A stretch of DNA of 20,868 nt from Haplomitrium mnioides (GCA_049999725.1 JBNGIS010020039.1:1-20868); one strand, 5' to 3'; positions 1-8,845 are shown, counted from the first letter of the stretch. Numbers and translations: made by a program. The notes: generated by a model from the letters alone, not told the origin.

Positions 1-1
1 T

Positions 2-873
2 GATGGCATTCTGATACACCAGTCAACTTACACATCGAAAATGCTGAAACAATTCAACATGGAGAAAGCTCACCCAATGAGCACGCCTATGGAAATGAGA
101 TCCTCAGATCCCTCAAAAGACATGTTCTCCAAAAGGAAGGAAACAAAACCCACCCTTGGACCAGAGAAACCATACCTATCCGCCATCGAAGCATTAATGT
201 ACCTGGCAAATCAGACCAGACCCGACATTGCTTTCGCTGTAAACCTACTAGCAAGACATAGCTCACAACCAACGATACGCCATTAGAATGGCATCAAAAG
301 AATTTTCAGATACCTGCAAGGCACTGTAGACATGGGTCTATTCTTCCCAAAAAATGCAGAAAACGACATCATTGGATATGCTGATGCCGGATACTTATCT
401 GACCCTAATGATACAAAATCACAAACAAGATATGTATTCCTTAAAGGGGGTATAGCTATTTCATGGAAAAGCACCAAACAGACCATCACCACAACATCTA
501 CCAATCATGCCGAAATTATAGCATTTACGAGGCAAGTAGAGAATGTATTTGGCTAAGATAGTTGATTGATCACATCAACTCCAACACTGGTTAGCAACTT
601 ATCCAATCCCCTACAGTACTCTATGAAGATAATAGACCATGTGTTGAACAAATAGCCCAAGGATTCATCAAAGGGGACAGAATCAAACATATAGCTCCTA
701 AATTCTTCTACACTCATGAACAACATGGTGAACAGATTAACGTACAATGGATACCAAGCAAAGACAATAGGGCTGACATCTTCACAAAACCCCTACCTAC
801 TGCCCTACACAAGGCACATACCGAAGGTATTGGTCTACGAAAATTATCTGAACTCAACAGAAAGCAAAATTGA
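2..873 (+). pseudogene. copia polyprotein, RT C-terminus plus RNase H, decayed
   Basis: In life this part would complete reverse transcription of the element RNA and degrade the RNA strand. The reading frame is open from base 2 and shows the copia RT tail (HPMSTPMEMRS, then YLSAIEALMYLAN, TRPDIAFAVNLLAR). A TAG at 284-286 stands where relatives have Trp in the 'RRHWNG' stretch. RNase H follows: YADAGYLSDP with the first catalytic Asp, then AISWKSTKQT and NHAEI with the Glu. Near 528 one base appears lost, and the frame moves to the one ending at TGA 871-873 (LYEDNRPCVEQIAQGFIKGD, KHIAPKFFYTHEQ, DIFTKPLP). Two further stops lie at 559-561 and 592-594. Family assignment is firm; the lineage within copia is not determined. 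Confidence 0.92.
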
Positions 874-1290
874 CATATCAATTTCATATGATTCAAAATT
901 TTATATCTCGCTTTCTACTATTGAGTATTATGTTTTAACTCTGAAGTTTGTTTTACAGATATTCATGTGACACTACGTCGACACTAATGATATACGCATG
1001 TTTTTCATAAGACAGATGAGGGCTCACAGGTTTTCCATACAGATGCACGGAGCCATCAACAATAGGAGCCAACAACAACACAGCGCCATCTAAAACATTA
1101 CAACAATGTTTGAGTGATCAACGTGTATCTACATTTTCAAACAATATATTTTTGATGTAAATGCACTACACATGGTGGCACTCTTTCCCTCAGAAGAAAG
1201 CAGGAGGGTTTTAATGAGACCACACCTGTAGCTGCATATTGATATAAACTAGTCCTAGAATTGTGACTGATTAGTCGAGAACAAATCAGT
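874..1290 (+). other. 3' untranslated region of the left copia element
   Basis: No coding similarity seen. The stretch sits between the RNase H stop codon and the polypurine tract and is A/T-rich with short degenerate sequence. I see no extra gene in it. Confidence 0.6.
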
Positions 1291-1300
1291 CAAGGGGGAG
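1291..1300 (+). promoter_or_regulatory. polypurine tract (plus-strand primer)
   Basis: CAAGGGGGAG lies immediately before TG of the LTR. This is the usual copia polypurine tract, the RNase H-resistant primer for second-strand DNA synthesis. The minus-strand element at 13267-19099 has a similar CAAGGGAG in the same position. Confidence 0.85.
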
Positions 1301-1446
1301 TGTTATAGGACTATAAGACTAACCCTATCTATACCATATATATAGATAGAGTTATGTACAATATGCGTCTCTCTCTGTATTGATCCTATCCATGAAGTAA
1401 AGTGCGGCGCTGCCCGATTGCTGTGTGTCTCATATCTACAATAACA
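1301..1446 (+). repeat. 3' LTR, 146 bp
   Basis: It starts TGTTATAGGACT right after the polypurine tract and ends ATATCTACAATAACA, giving perfect 6-bp inverted ends TGTTAT/ATAACA. A TATA-like ATATATATAGATAGAG lies near 1337-1352, with a CT-rich stretch after it. 146 bp is short for a copia LTR. The right end rests on the inverted repeat alone because the 5' LTR is outside the window. Confidence 0.7.
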
Positions 1447-1690
1447 AGAATAAAATAAAATAATATGATATAATAATAATAAATAATAATAAAAGTAAAA
1501 ATGCAATAATAATCTAATACATAAAATAANNNNNNNNNNNNNNNNNNNNNNNNNNNNNNNNNNNNNNNNNNNNNNNNNNNNNNNNNNNNNNNNNNNNNNN
1601 NNNNNNNNNNNNNNNNNNNNNNNNNNNNNACATTAAAATAATAATAATAATAGAATAAGACAAAATAAAATAAACTAAAGTAATCCCTAC
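1447..1690. repeat. AT-rich simple repeat (AATA/AAT-type) around an assembly gap
   Basis: On both sides of the N run the sequence is almost only A and T with ATAAT and AATAAA units (for example 1447-1500 and 1636-1679). It begins directly at the LTR edge. The repeat is the likely reason that the assembly broke here. Confidence 0.8.
1530..1629. other. assembly gap, 100 N
   Basis: Exactly 100 N, a conventional placeholder for a gap of unknown size. Any reading frame crossing it is meaningless. Confidence 0.98.
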
Positions 1691-1752
1691 AAGCAGGGTT
1701 TATACACCTCGGACTTCTTCGGACAAGAGAAGTGGAGCCCATATAACCATAG

Positions 1753-2031
1753 AATAACATAGAAGACCTTCTGGCTATATGTAGAAAACAACTTATGGCC
1801 AACATAGAAGACCTTCTGGCTATATGCAGAAAACAACTTATGGCCTTGCCTCCAGTCCAATCCCCTCGCCATTCCCTCCTGGGTCGAGTTTCTAATGTTG
1901 ATCCAAATCGGGTGTGCCCTCCAACCCAACTTGGTTCCTTGGACTCCGGACAGCTACTTAAAGTGACTGAACCTTCTTTGCTACTCTTGTGCACCCAATT
2001 GATCAACTCGGAGCTCAAAGAGTTGTACTAG
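1753..2031 (+). CDS. unidentified short open frame with internal duplication
   Basis: The frame is open from just after a TAG (1750-1752) to TAG 2029-2031, about 92 codons. It is GC-richer than its surroundings. The first 30 residues are two copies of NIEDLLAICRKQLMA; then come LPPVQSPRHSLLGRV, DPNRVCPPTQLGSLDSGQLL and LLLLCTQLINSELKELY. The composition looks protein-like (amphipathic C-terminus, Pro-rich middle), but I do not recognise the family. An ATG is available at 1795. All three frames of the duplication stay open because 45 is a multiple of three, so openness is weaker evidence there. It could be a captured exon, a pseudogene fragment or chance. Confidence 0.35.
   Translation, partial: NNIEDLLAICRKQLMANIEDLLAICRKQLMALPPVQSPRHSLLGRVSNVDPNRVCPPTQLGSLDSGQLLKVTEPSLLLLCTQLINSELKELY
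1756..1845 (+). repeat. 45-bp direct tandem duplication, two copies
   Basis: Copies at 1756-1800 and 1801-1845 differ at one base (T at 1782, C at 1827). The near identity means that the duplication is recent compared with the decay seen elsewhere in the window. Confidence 0.95.
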
Positions 2032-2074
2032 GCCTTGTTAAGCACAAAATTTCAAAAAACGCAAAAACATTTGG

Positions 2075-2197
2075 CTGACACACAACATTCTAGGTTTCAT
2101 AGAGGAGTGACAATGCTTCTCTTGCATGCTCATGTGAACTTATTTGAGATATTAGATTATTTTCAAGGTAGTTAGTGATGGTAGAGAGGGCATGTAT
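2075..2197 (-). pseudogene. copia gag fragment, second copy
   Basis: This matches 4385-4507 with substitutions and small indels (shared AGAGGAGTG, GCATGCTCATGTGAACTTA, TAGTGATGGTAGAGAGGGCA). Read on the minus strand it gives HALSTITNYLENNLIS and SSHEHAREALSLLY, the middle of a copia gag (UBN2-type). Similarity stops after about 2197 and fades before 2075. It is an isolated piece of the same or a sister family as the element to its right, left by a separate insertion or by rearrangement. Confidence 0.75.
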
Positions 2198-2318
2198 TGT
2201 ACTCCATACAGTGAAAATAATTAAGATATATGTTGGGAGCTTACTGAAAATAGTGACAAATTGATGATGGTAGTAAGATGGAAAAGTAGTTGGAAAACAA
2301 TCACATTTCAATATGCCT

Positions 2319-2440
2319 TGTGGTGGTTTTTGTAGAGGTGAATCATGTCATGTGGTGGGTGGTTTGTGTAAGGGTAAATCGTGTCTTGTTGTGATTTGCG
2401 TCTAGGTGAATCATGTTTTATGGTGGTTTGTGTAGAGAAT
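2319..2440. repeat. degenerate minisatellite, 32-36 bp unit, about 3.7 copies
   Basis: Units begin at about 2319, 2351, 2387 and 2419 and share a TGTGGTGGTTTGTGTAGAGG core followed by TGAATCATGTC. Unit lengths are 32, 36 and 32 bp plus a partial copy. It lies downstream of the polypurine-like tract of the minus-strand copia element, so it may sit in that element's decayed LTR. Confidence 0.7.
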
Positions 2441-2565
2441 CTGGTCAAGAGCATTTGATCTATTGTGAAATCATTGGAGTTGTCATTTACCAAAGGATTT
2501 ATATGTACATCAGAAGTTCTGTATGCCCAAAATTGGCCTTCTAGAAAAAGGATTATAGTAAAAAT

Positions 2566-2578
2566 GCCCCCTTGCCAA
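2566..2578 (-). promoter_or_regulatory. polypurine-like tract of the deleted copia element
   Basis: On the minus strand it reads GGCAAGGGGGCAT, close to the common copia GCCAAGGGGGAG, and lies a short distance after the RNase H remnant. The expected TG start of an LTR is not preserved. Confidence 0.5.
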
Positions 2579-2765
2579 GATTCTTTTGACTAACCTTTGT
2601 TAATTAATGCGCATAGAAGAAATTGAATGACTTTATTGCAAGATCTTGCTACCAAAGACTCAATACAGCTAAGAACTATATAGACCTTCCTTCTAAACTG
2701 TCAATATGTTGTTCTAGCACTTTTAATGCCCTTGCAAGATAGTGATTTTGTGAAAAACTTCTTCA

Positions 2766-3452
2766 CTAAATGCCTTGGATAACGTAATGTAATTTGCTTT
2801 TGTGCCTGAAAGCACAACAACTATTTGCTTCCTACTTGCCTACAACACAACAACTTTAGACACAAGAAATCAATATATAGTAGTGGACTTATGGGTTTCT
2901 AAATGTTTGCATAATTAGAATCACAATATCCTTACAAAGATATGGCAAAAATTTGAGTTCTTGCTCAACTTTGTTCTTGGGCAAGAGGGCTGCTTATTGG
3001 TTTGCAATCCAACATAGAGAGCCAATATGAAACTTTCAAAATATGGCGTTGTTGGAAAAACATGAATCCATCCACCACTCCTGCTTTTGGTCATTTCTAT
3101 TCCAAGGTAGTAATGAATCTTTCTCATGTCAATCACCTTGAATCCTTACATTAGAGTCCTTGATGCGGGTCAACAATTGACATCATTGCTCTCAAGAAGT
3201 GTATCATTGTTGTGCTACAATTGCTAAGATCACACAAACATAGGTGATACTTACCATTGGTGAATATGTCTAAATAAAATCAACACTATTGACTTGTGTG
3301 AAGCATTTTGCAACCATTCTTGTCTTAAACATAGGATTGGTGACACTGTCTAAGTTTTATTCTTGGCTAAAAATGCCAATTCATTTGCAACAACTTGTTG
3401 TCATTTACGTCTTTCACGGTTATTGACTGCCTCCACTAACGAGTCATGCCCT
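2766..3452 (-). pseudogene. copia RT/RNase H remnant, catalytic core deleted
   Basis: From high to low coordinates: SLVEAVNNRERRK, NELAFLAKNKT (start of the copia RT region), VAKCFTQ, then a TYSPM and ILAIVAQQ segment. It jumps directly to MRKIHYYLGIEMTKS (near 3090-3136), skipping about 130 residues that normally hold the YVDD motif. Then MLDCKPISSPLAQEQ and LSKNSN follow across frameshifts, and an RNase H remnant (KQIVVVLSGTKANYITLSKAF) lies at about 2766-2832. It cannot encode an active RT. Confidence 0.75.
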
Positions 3453-3859
3453 ACAACCATGAATGAGCATGCCAAATATAGTGTCATCTAATTTTGGTGG
3501 CCAAACTTAGCATTATCATAAGAAAACCAGTGCATGTTTGTCTCGAGTACTCCTCTTCAATCCATGGCTGGAGGGGCCTTACGGTGAGTTCTTTTTAGGT
3601 GAAAGCATTTGTACACTCTAGGTCTGCATTATGATGATATAGAATATGACCAAGTGAAATCCCAGTTATTAATGACATGTTTAGTGGGAGTTATTTAAAT
3701 TCCCATTTGAACTATTGATGGTGCTGGTGATGCTCTTAATAGAATTGATGTTGATGTTGGTGTTCCTCCCATTGAAACTATACCACTCATCATTTTTTTC
3801 ATTGGGTCACTATTTGGTGAAATTGAAGACAGTGGTTAATATAGACTATGCACATTCTT

Positions 3860-4738
3860 GTACTAGCTTGCATTGTCATTGACTAGTTTTGGAAATATGT
3901 TCCATTGGAACCTATTTCTAGGTTGGTGTCCTACTCTTTTGTTTAGGCAATTCTTTTCCAGATTACCATATCTCTTGCAATTGCAACAATTAATCTTTTC
4001 TATAAATGTGTTGATGTTGGAAGCTTCATTTTTAGCCATTGGGTTTATTTGAGATCTCAATTCAGAATTCTTATGCCTTCAACAACTTTTCACATACAAA
4101 GCAAACATGGAGTTTGATAGCCCTTATGTCTCTGCCATCATCCCCTCCTACAAGATGTCATAAGCATTTTTTAGTTTCGAATTTTGAGTGCCCCTAAAAG
4201 AATTCATCAAAGGCTGAATGCTAGAAGGCTCCTCATAAGTGACAAAGTAGCATCCTCATCTTAAACTAGAGCACTTGCAACATACAATTGTTCAATGAGA
4301 GATCTAATTTCATGAAGGTGCCATACTAAGTTGTTGCCTTCTTGCATCCTTAGAGTGGCCAATTTATCTTTTGGATGCATTCTAGTCACAACATCCTCGG
4401 CTTTATAGAGGAGTGAAAATGCTTTCTATGAATCTCGTGCATGCTCATGTGAACTTACATGAGACACCTGATTATTGACAAGATAGTTGGTGATGGTGGA
4501 GAGGGCAATTGAATCCTTGTGGTCTCAATCAATTTTATTGCATGGACTTGCCGGTGGTGTGTACTACACTTGTCATCGAAAAGCTAGAGGAGGGGTGATA
4601 GGTCTTATGATTGATCCATCCACCACTACCAACAAAATATTTTGCTTTCAAAAGCATATTAGCTCTATGTTTCCACATATAAAGGTAGTTCCCATCAAAT
4701 TTGGGAATGTCTTTGACTTTTTGTGACATGTTTAGCAT
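3860..4738 (-). pseudogene. copia gag with mutated zinc knuckle
   Basis: Gag would form the cytoplasmic virus-like particle and bind element RNA. The ATG is at 4736-4738 and leads into IPKFDGNYLYMWKHRANMLL, the usual copia gag N-terminus. After a frameshift near 4530 come ALSTITNYLVNNQVSHVSS and KDKLATLRMQEGNNLVWHL, then DEDATLSLMRSLL, with internal stops. Near 3950-4000 is the CCHC knuckle, read here as CNCKRYGNLEKNC, where His is replaced by Asn. The spacing from start to knuckle (about 730 bp) is normal for gag. Confidence 0.85.
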
Positions 4739-5028
4739 AAGTCAATCAAATCATGCTGATTGTTGAAAATAAAACAAAAAGCAATTGCTTAGCTTTTCTT
4801 CCTCTCTCTTTTTTTTGCCTTTTGTTTCTTCATTCTTTCCCAATTCTCTTTCTAAAATTTGTATATTAGAATCTGGCCTAAACTCCTTTGACAAAATAGC
4901 AATTGTAGTAGTTGGGAAAACTTTGGATGAAGAAAATTCTCATGGGAGCACTGTGCATCACATTTTCTTCTCTCATCATTTTGGAGAAGAAAGCTTTTGC
5001 CTAGTCTCTATTGCAATTCTATCTGAAT
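4739..5028. other. unassigned stretch between the two elements
   Basis: A plus-strand frame is open at 4785-5036 (84 codons with the stop), with a hydrophobic N-terminus and a GKTLDEENSHG segment. It may be the upstream part of the decayed long frame that follows, or chance. No PBS or LTR of the minus-strand copia element was found here. Confidence 0.3.
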
Positions 5029-5746
5029 TTCCATAGCTCAAAGTCTTCTTACACATTGTAATCAAGGTGAATGCAAGGGTAAAATAAGAGCATGCTATGA
5101 AAATGTCAATAACCAAAACCTAGCTAGGGTTCAATATCATATTGTTGAACTTTCGGATGTAAGCGCATTGTCACTTGTGGTCACTTCCGATATGAAACAC
5201 CATCTCGATTAGATTAGTGAAGATGTTGTAAGCCTCGTCCCGCAAAACAAGTTTGTTTATGAAGAAGGTTTAAGCATCATGTCAAGAAAAAGATAAGGTA
5301 CGAGCATTGCTACATGTCTATCTCAAAGGAAGAAGCTATTGTTTGCGCCGATTGAGGAAGTCAACAATTCACACCAAGATCAACTAGTGAAGGAGATGAC
5401 TCTGGTACCTTAAGGCCCAATCAAGATCTTTCATCTTCCAAAGATCTTATACAATCTAAGAAAGTGTTTGAGGAGAGGGCTTTGGAGATTTGTAGGCCAA
5501 ACCTAGGATTACAACTTAGGTTCAATGATCAGGAATACCAACATGAGACATATCAACATAATAAGAAGAAAGTGTTTTGTTTCTAATGAAGAAGACAACA
5601 ATTTATTTTCCTACGGAGGTGATTCAAAAGGTTTATGAATAACCAAAGGAAGATCTCCCTGAAGCAATGCTCAAGGCCAAAGAGCATATGGCCTTTTAGT
5701 GCCTTGACCTAGTATCACCAATGATGAAAATCCAAGAAGCGACCAA
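5029..5746 (+). pseudogene. unassigned long decayed reading frame, N-terminal part
   Basis: Protein-like segments follow each other in three frames, separated by frameshifts and single stops. About 5029-5300: HIVELSDVSALSLVVTSDMK, ISEDVVSLVPQNKFVYEEGL. 5314-5583: MSISKEEAIVCAD, then SSSKDLIQSKKVFEERALEI. 5586-5746: FPTEVIQKVYE, stop, PKEDLPEAMLKAKEHMAF, stop, MMKIQEATN. The frame of the last piece runs into 5742-5746 and resumes in phase at 8846 once the solo LTR is removed, so this is one gene with 8851-10772. I do not recognise the protein. It could be an ORF of an unclassified mobile element or a decayed host gene. Start and true N-terminus are uncertain. Confidence 0.55.
5742..5746. repeat. 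5-bp target-site duplication ACCAA (left copy)
   Basis: ACCAA directly before TGTCA of the LTR, matching ACCAA at 8846-8850 directly after TGACA. Five bases is the normal duplication length for LTR elements. Confidence 0.8.
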
Positions 5747-5864
5747 TGTCACTCCCCTGTTTCCGGCCTTAACCTTCACAGTTGCCTCTTTAGACGCAGG
5801 GGATGACAAATTACGGGCATTCAGGTTCTTTTCTGAGATGGCCCCTTACCCTTTATCGCTTTAA

Positions 5865-6592
5865 GGCTTTAAGGATTCTTACTTTCCTTACTAGCCTTTG
5901 ATGCACCACTTACTCTGTTTAGACTACACTCAACTCATTCATTCACCACTCAGGTCAGTGTTCTCCACACTCAATCTTCCTTGTGTAATTCTGTCAGTGT
6001 ATTCCAAAGACCAAAACTCGAGGTTCTGTCACCTTATGTGTAATTGGAACAATTACAGAAGTCTGGACTCCCCTTTTCAGAGTTGTCACAGATCGAGTAC
6101 AATAAATCTCAACTATCCTAAGATGAATGAATCACCAGACCAAACCTCAGGATTATAACCAGAGAGCATTTTCCTCCAGGATCATTTCGTTGTCACATGG
6201 ACTGCATTCCCCCTTCCGAGATGTCTCAGAGTCTGCTCAACTGTCCTGCTATATTTTATACTACTCTACTGCATGAAATCAAATGCACAATGAGAATCTA
6301 ACTACACTTATATACATCAACTATTTACACTATGTACTGTGAATAGGAACAGAGTCCTTGAAGACCTCTGGACAAATCCACCAAATGACTTCCCTTCTGA
6401 AACCTCCATTGCCTTACAGCCTGCAGCCCAACACTCACCACTCACACACCCTTATCCAGATAGTTTTGATACTTCCCTCGCGAGAAGTCCTGACTTTACT
6501 TCCTCTCAGGCTAGGAAGAGGATATATTTTAGTTCCACCTCTGGAAAAGCACAGTCCTCCCGACTGTAGGTAACCCACTCCACACCAAGCCT
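5865..6592. other. solo LTR, left part: no gene
   Basis: Frames here are short and overlap (for example 5898-6158, 6339-6569) and show no known motif. A TATA-like TATATTTTATAC at about 6250-6261 could belong to an LTR promoter, but nothing else supports that. Confidence 0.4.
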
Positions 6593-6884
6593 TGAAGAGT
6601 ATTACTCTCGCAGTACGCTGGTACTAACGTAGCCTCCTTCTAAGAGTCTTACTTCCGCAACGTAGCCTCCCTCAAAGAGTCTTACTTCCGCAACGTAGCC
6701 TCCCTCAAAGAGTATTACTTCCGCAACGTAGCATCCCTCGAAGAGTATTACTTCCGCAACGTAGCCTCCTTCGAAGAGTATTACTTCCGCAACGTAGCCT
6801 CCCTCAAAGAGTATTACTTTCGCAACGTAGCCTCCCTCAAAGAGTATTACTTCCGCAGTACGATGGTACTAACGCAGCCTCCCT
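6593..6884 (+). repeat. tandem array: two 47-bp end units around six 33-bp units
   Basis: Units start at 6593 (47 bp), 6640, 6673, 6706, 6739, 6772, 6805 (33 bp each) and 6838 (47 bp). Core: AAAGAGTATTACTTCCGC, then AACGTAGCCTCCCT. The end units differ from the inner ones only by an extra 14 bp, AGTACGCTGGTACT (AGTACGATGGTACT in the last), an imperfect palindrome with AGTAC/GTACT arms. Inner units are 85-100% alike by eye. There are no variable spacers, so this is not a CRISPR array. Confidence 0.95.
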
Positions 6885-6936
6885 CTTCTCAGCTTCACTT
6901 GAGATTAAAGACAGAGTGTACTCCGAAAACTCTGGG

Positions 6937-7475
6937 GTGATACTCCCGCACAAAGAATGGCAGAGAACTCCAAGCTCCTCACTCGGCAACCTCTCTCGAA
7001 GTCATAATTGGCCAAATCCCTTCTAGACCTCCGTATCAGTAACCCTCCACCTAGGTCCGCCTGCAAGGATGAGGTCATCTGGGTCTCCTCCCAATCCTCC
7101 TCTAAATCCCCCAGATCTCTTGAGTGAGTACCTCTACTTCACGTGATCTTCTCAATGAATTCTAACTCCAGTCGCCCCTCGTTGCAATTTCCTTGTCCTC
7201 AGATTGTGATACTTCTACACAGAGAAAGACGAAACGACCCCAAGTCCTCCCATGGTGGCCCTCTCTCGAAGTCTTAGTCGGCAAGAAATCAATCGAGACC
7301 CCGTATCAGTAACCCTCCACCTAGGTCCGCCTGCAAGGATGAGGTCACATGGGTCTCCTCCCAATCCTCCTCTAAATCCCCCGGATCCCCTGAGTGAGTA
7401 CCTCTGCTTCACGTGATCTTTTTAGTGAATTCTCAATCCAGCCCCCCCTCGTTGCAATTCCCCTTTGCATGTAGT
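6937..7475 (+). repeat. 270-bp tandem duplication inside the solo LTR
   Basis: Copy 1 is at about 6937-7205 and copy 2 at about 7206-7475. The best conserved core is 7040-7125 against 7310-7395 (CGTATCAGTAACCCTCCACC, AGGATGAGGTCA, GTCTCCTCCCAATCC). Offset is 269-270 bp throughout. The flanks of each copy are more diverged, so the duplication is old or only the core is constrained. Confidence 0.9.
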
Positions 7476-7884
7476 TGCCTCGCGCTCTGAGATTGCTTGT
7501 GCATCAACCCCTCTCAGAATCGACGTCCTTCAATGTATACCCCCTTCGAGCGATCGCCGCGTCTCCTCGCGAACCCCGGCGCTCTTCGTTTGAATTCGTT
7601 ATTCCAATTAGACTCATCACGGGAAATGTCGACGTGTGGCTTCCATAGTCATTAATCTGGTTACCCCGAAAGATAGGCGCGCGCCGCGTGTCATGCAAGT
7701 TGGTCGAGAAACGACAAATGCAACGATAACAAGAGTCCGAGGAATCTTGCGGATACAGATTCCGCAGATTCCCGCAGAGCAAGGTCCGAAGAGTCCTACG
7801 GAAAAGAGTTCTGAAGCACCCCGCGGAGCTATGTCCACAGAATCTAGGAAGATTCCCGTGCAGATTCCCAGTTCTTCTACTCGT

Positions 7885-8091
7885 GCCACATCATCCGCTG
7901 CTCCGCCGTCTGATGCCGCCCCGCAAGAGGGTAGGCTGACCATCGCTTTGACTTCTTTCCGCAGTTGAGCATCGGAATCCCCTCCTCGCTTCTCAGAGCG
8001 CCACGTCGTCCGAATGGCGCCGCTCGACGTTGCCTCGCAAAGGGGTAGGTGGACCGTAGCGCTGACCCTTCTTCCAATGTTGACCCGTGAA
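7885..8091 (+). repeat. diverged direct duplication, about 90 bp, offset about 115 bp
   Basis: GCCACATCATCCG...CGCAAGAGGGTAGGCTGACC (7885-7942) aligns with GCCACGTCGTCCG...CGCAAAGGGGTAGGTGGACC (8000-8056), and similarity continues to about 7975/8091. Both copies are CpG-rich. No coding meaning is evident. Confidence 0.7.
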
Positions 8092-8359
8092 ACACATTCT
8101 CCTTCGTCCACATTTCCAAATCGCTCTGCAGACTCCCTTCGCTCTTTGTTGATCCCGTCGACGATTTATCACCCTTTCGGCTCTTCTATGCTCTTCCTCC
8201 TACCAGATCCCCGCTTAGTCGCCCTTTTGGCTTCCTTGGTTCTTCCTTGGTTGGAACGTTGATGAATCACGCTTCTGGCATCTTCCGTCTTCCTTCGGAC
8301 AGACCCACGCTATGTCACCCTTTCGGCGCTTCCTTGGAGATCCCCGTTTGGACTCTTCG

Positions 8360-8459
8360 NNNNNNNNNNNNNNNNNNNNNNNNNNNNNNNNNNNNNNNNN
8401 NNNNNNNNNNNNNNNNNNNNNNNNNNNNNNNNNNNNNNNNNNNNNNNNNNNNNNNNNNN
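8360..8459. other. assembly gap, 100 N
   Basis: Exactly 100 N inside the GC-rich part of the solo LTR. The true missing length is unknown, so the LTR may be longer or shorter than 3.1 kb. Confidence 0.98.
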
Positions 8460-8845
8460 TGTCTGCGATCTGCCTTCCCTGAGTGCCTTCGGATGTCAGC
8501 TTGTGGACTCGTTCTTTCTTCTCACATCACTTCGCTTGGATTCGTCGTTTCCTTCTCCCCTGCTCGACCACGATCCCCGCATTCTCCTTGAGGCTCACGG
8601 CTTCCCGCTGTCCTGCTTCAGATTTCGAAATAGGACCCCTCCAGGGCCTGGCGATCACTTCCCTCTTCTCATCCTCCCGCCATGATCTTGTTTCCCTCCT
8701 AGGAATCATGCGTACTGATCTTAACTATTTGTTTGAGAGTAAACCGTCGTTCCTAAGAGATCTTCACACTTGCTAAGGGTCATTGGTTCAGAATTGCTTT
8801 CGATTCACTGAATTCTTCCTCAGTGCTTCAAATCACTGGCTGACA

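Larger units (their letters stand above)
1..1446 (+). mobile_element. Ty1/copia LTR retrotransposon, 3' portion (5' part outside window)
   Basis: From left to right: end of the copia polyprotein (RT C-terminus and RNase H), about 420 bp of 3' untranslated sequence, polypurine tract CAAGGGGGAG and an LTR. RT followed by RNase H at the very end of the polyprotein, directly before PPT and LTR, is the copia (Pseudoviridae-type) order. The element enters from beyond the left edge, so its 5' LTR and target duplication cannot be checked. It is dead: stops and a frameshift break the coding part. Confidence 0.9.
2565..4738 (-). mobile_element. internally deleted Ty1/copia element
   Basis: Reading from high to low coordinates: gag start, zinc-knuckle region, RT N-terminus, RT C-terminus, RNase H remnant and a polypurine-like tract, in the copia order. 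The whole coding part is about 2 kb instead of about 4 kb. I find no integrase, and the RT core with YVDD is missing. No matching LTR pair was found at 4740-5100 and 2200-2565. It is non-autonomous and decayed. Confidence 0.8.
5747..8845 (+). mobile_element. solo LTR of a large LTR retrotransposon, about 3.1 kb
   Basis: It begins TGTCACTCCCCTGTTTCC and ends CACTGGCTGACA, with perfect 5-bp inverted ends TGTCA/TGACA. Both sides carry the target duplication ACCAA. Removing it and one ACCAA rejoins an open frame in phase (..KIQEATN + PLLQEFLHTF..), which independently supports both borders. It holds no gag or pol. Much of it (about 6950-8720) is visibly GC- and CpG-rich compared with flanks near 35% GC. 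Orientation is inferred from the TGTCAC-CCCC start, which is more typical of an LTR 5' end than the other end. The superfamily cannot be told from an LTR alone. The length includes a 100-N gap of unknown true size. Confidence 0.8.

Noticed and set aside
1386-2018. Long minus-strand frame of 210 codons
   Set aside because: It runs through the 100-N gap, so its continuity is not real, and it is antisense to the better frame at 1753-2031.
4785-5036. Plus-strand frame of 83 residues as a secreted protein
   Set aside because: The hydrophobic start comes from a TC-rich run, with no cleavage-site pattern or known family; kept only as unassigned sequence.
6593-6884. CRISPR-like regular array
   Set aside because: Units are contiguous with no unique spacers, no cas genes are present, and the setting is a plant LTR.
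7617-8111. Minus-strand frame of 164 codons in the GC-rich block
   Set aside because: It lies inside the solo LTR, where high GC makes stops rare; overlapping frames are open too, and no motif is seen.
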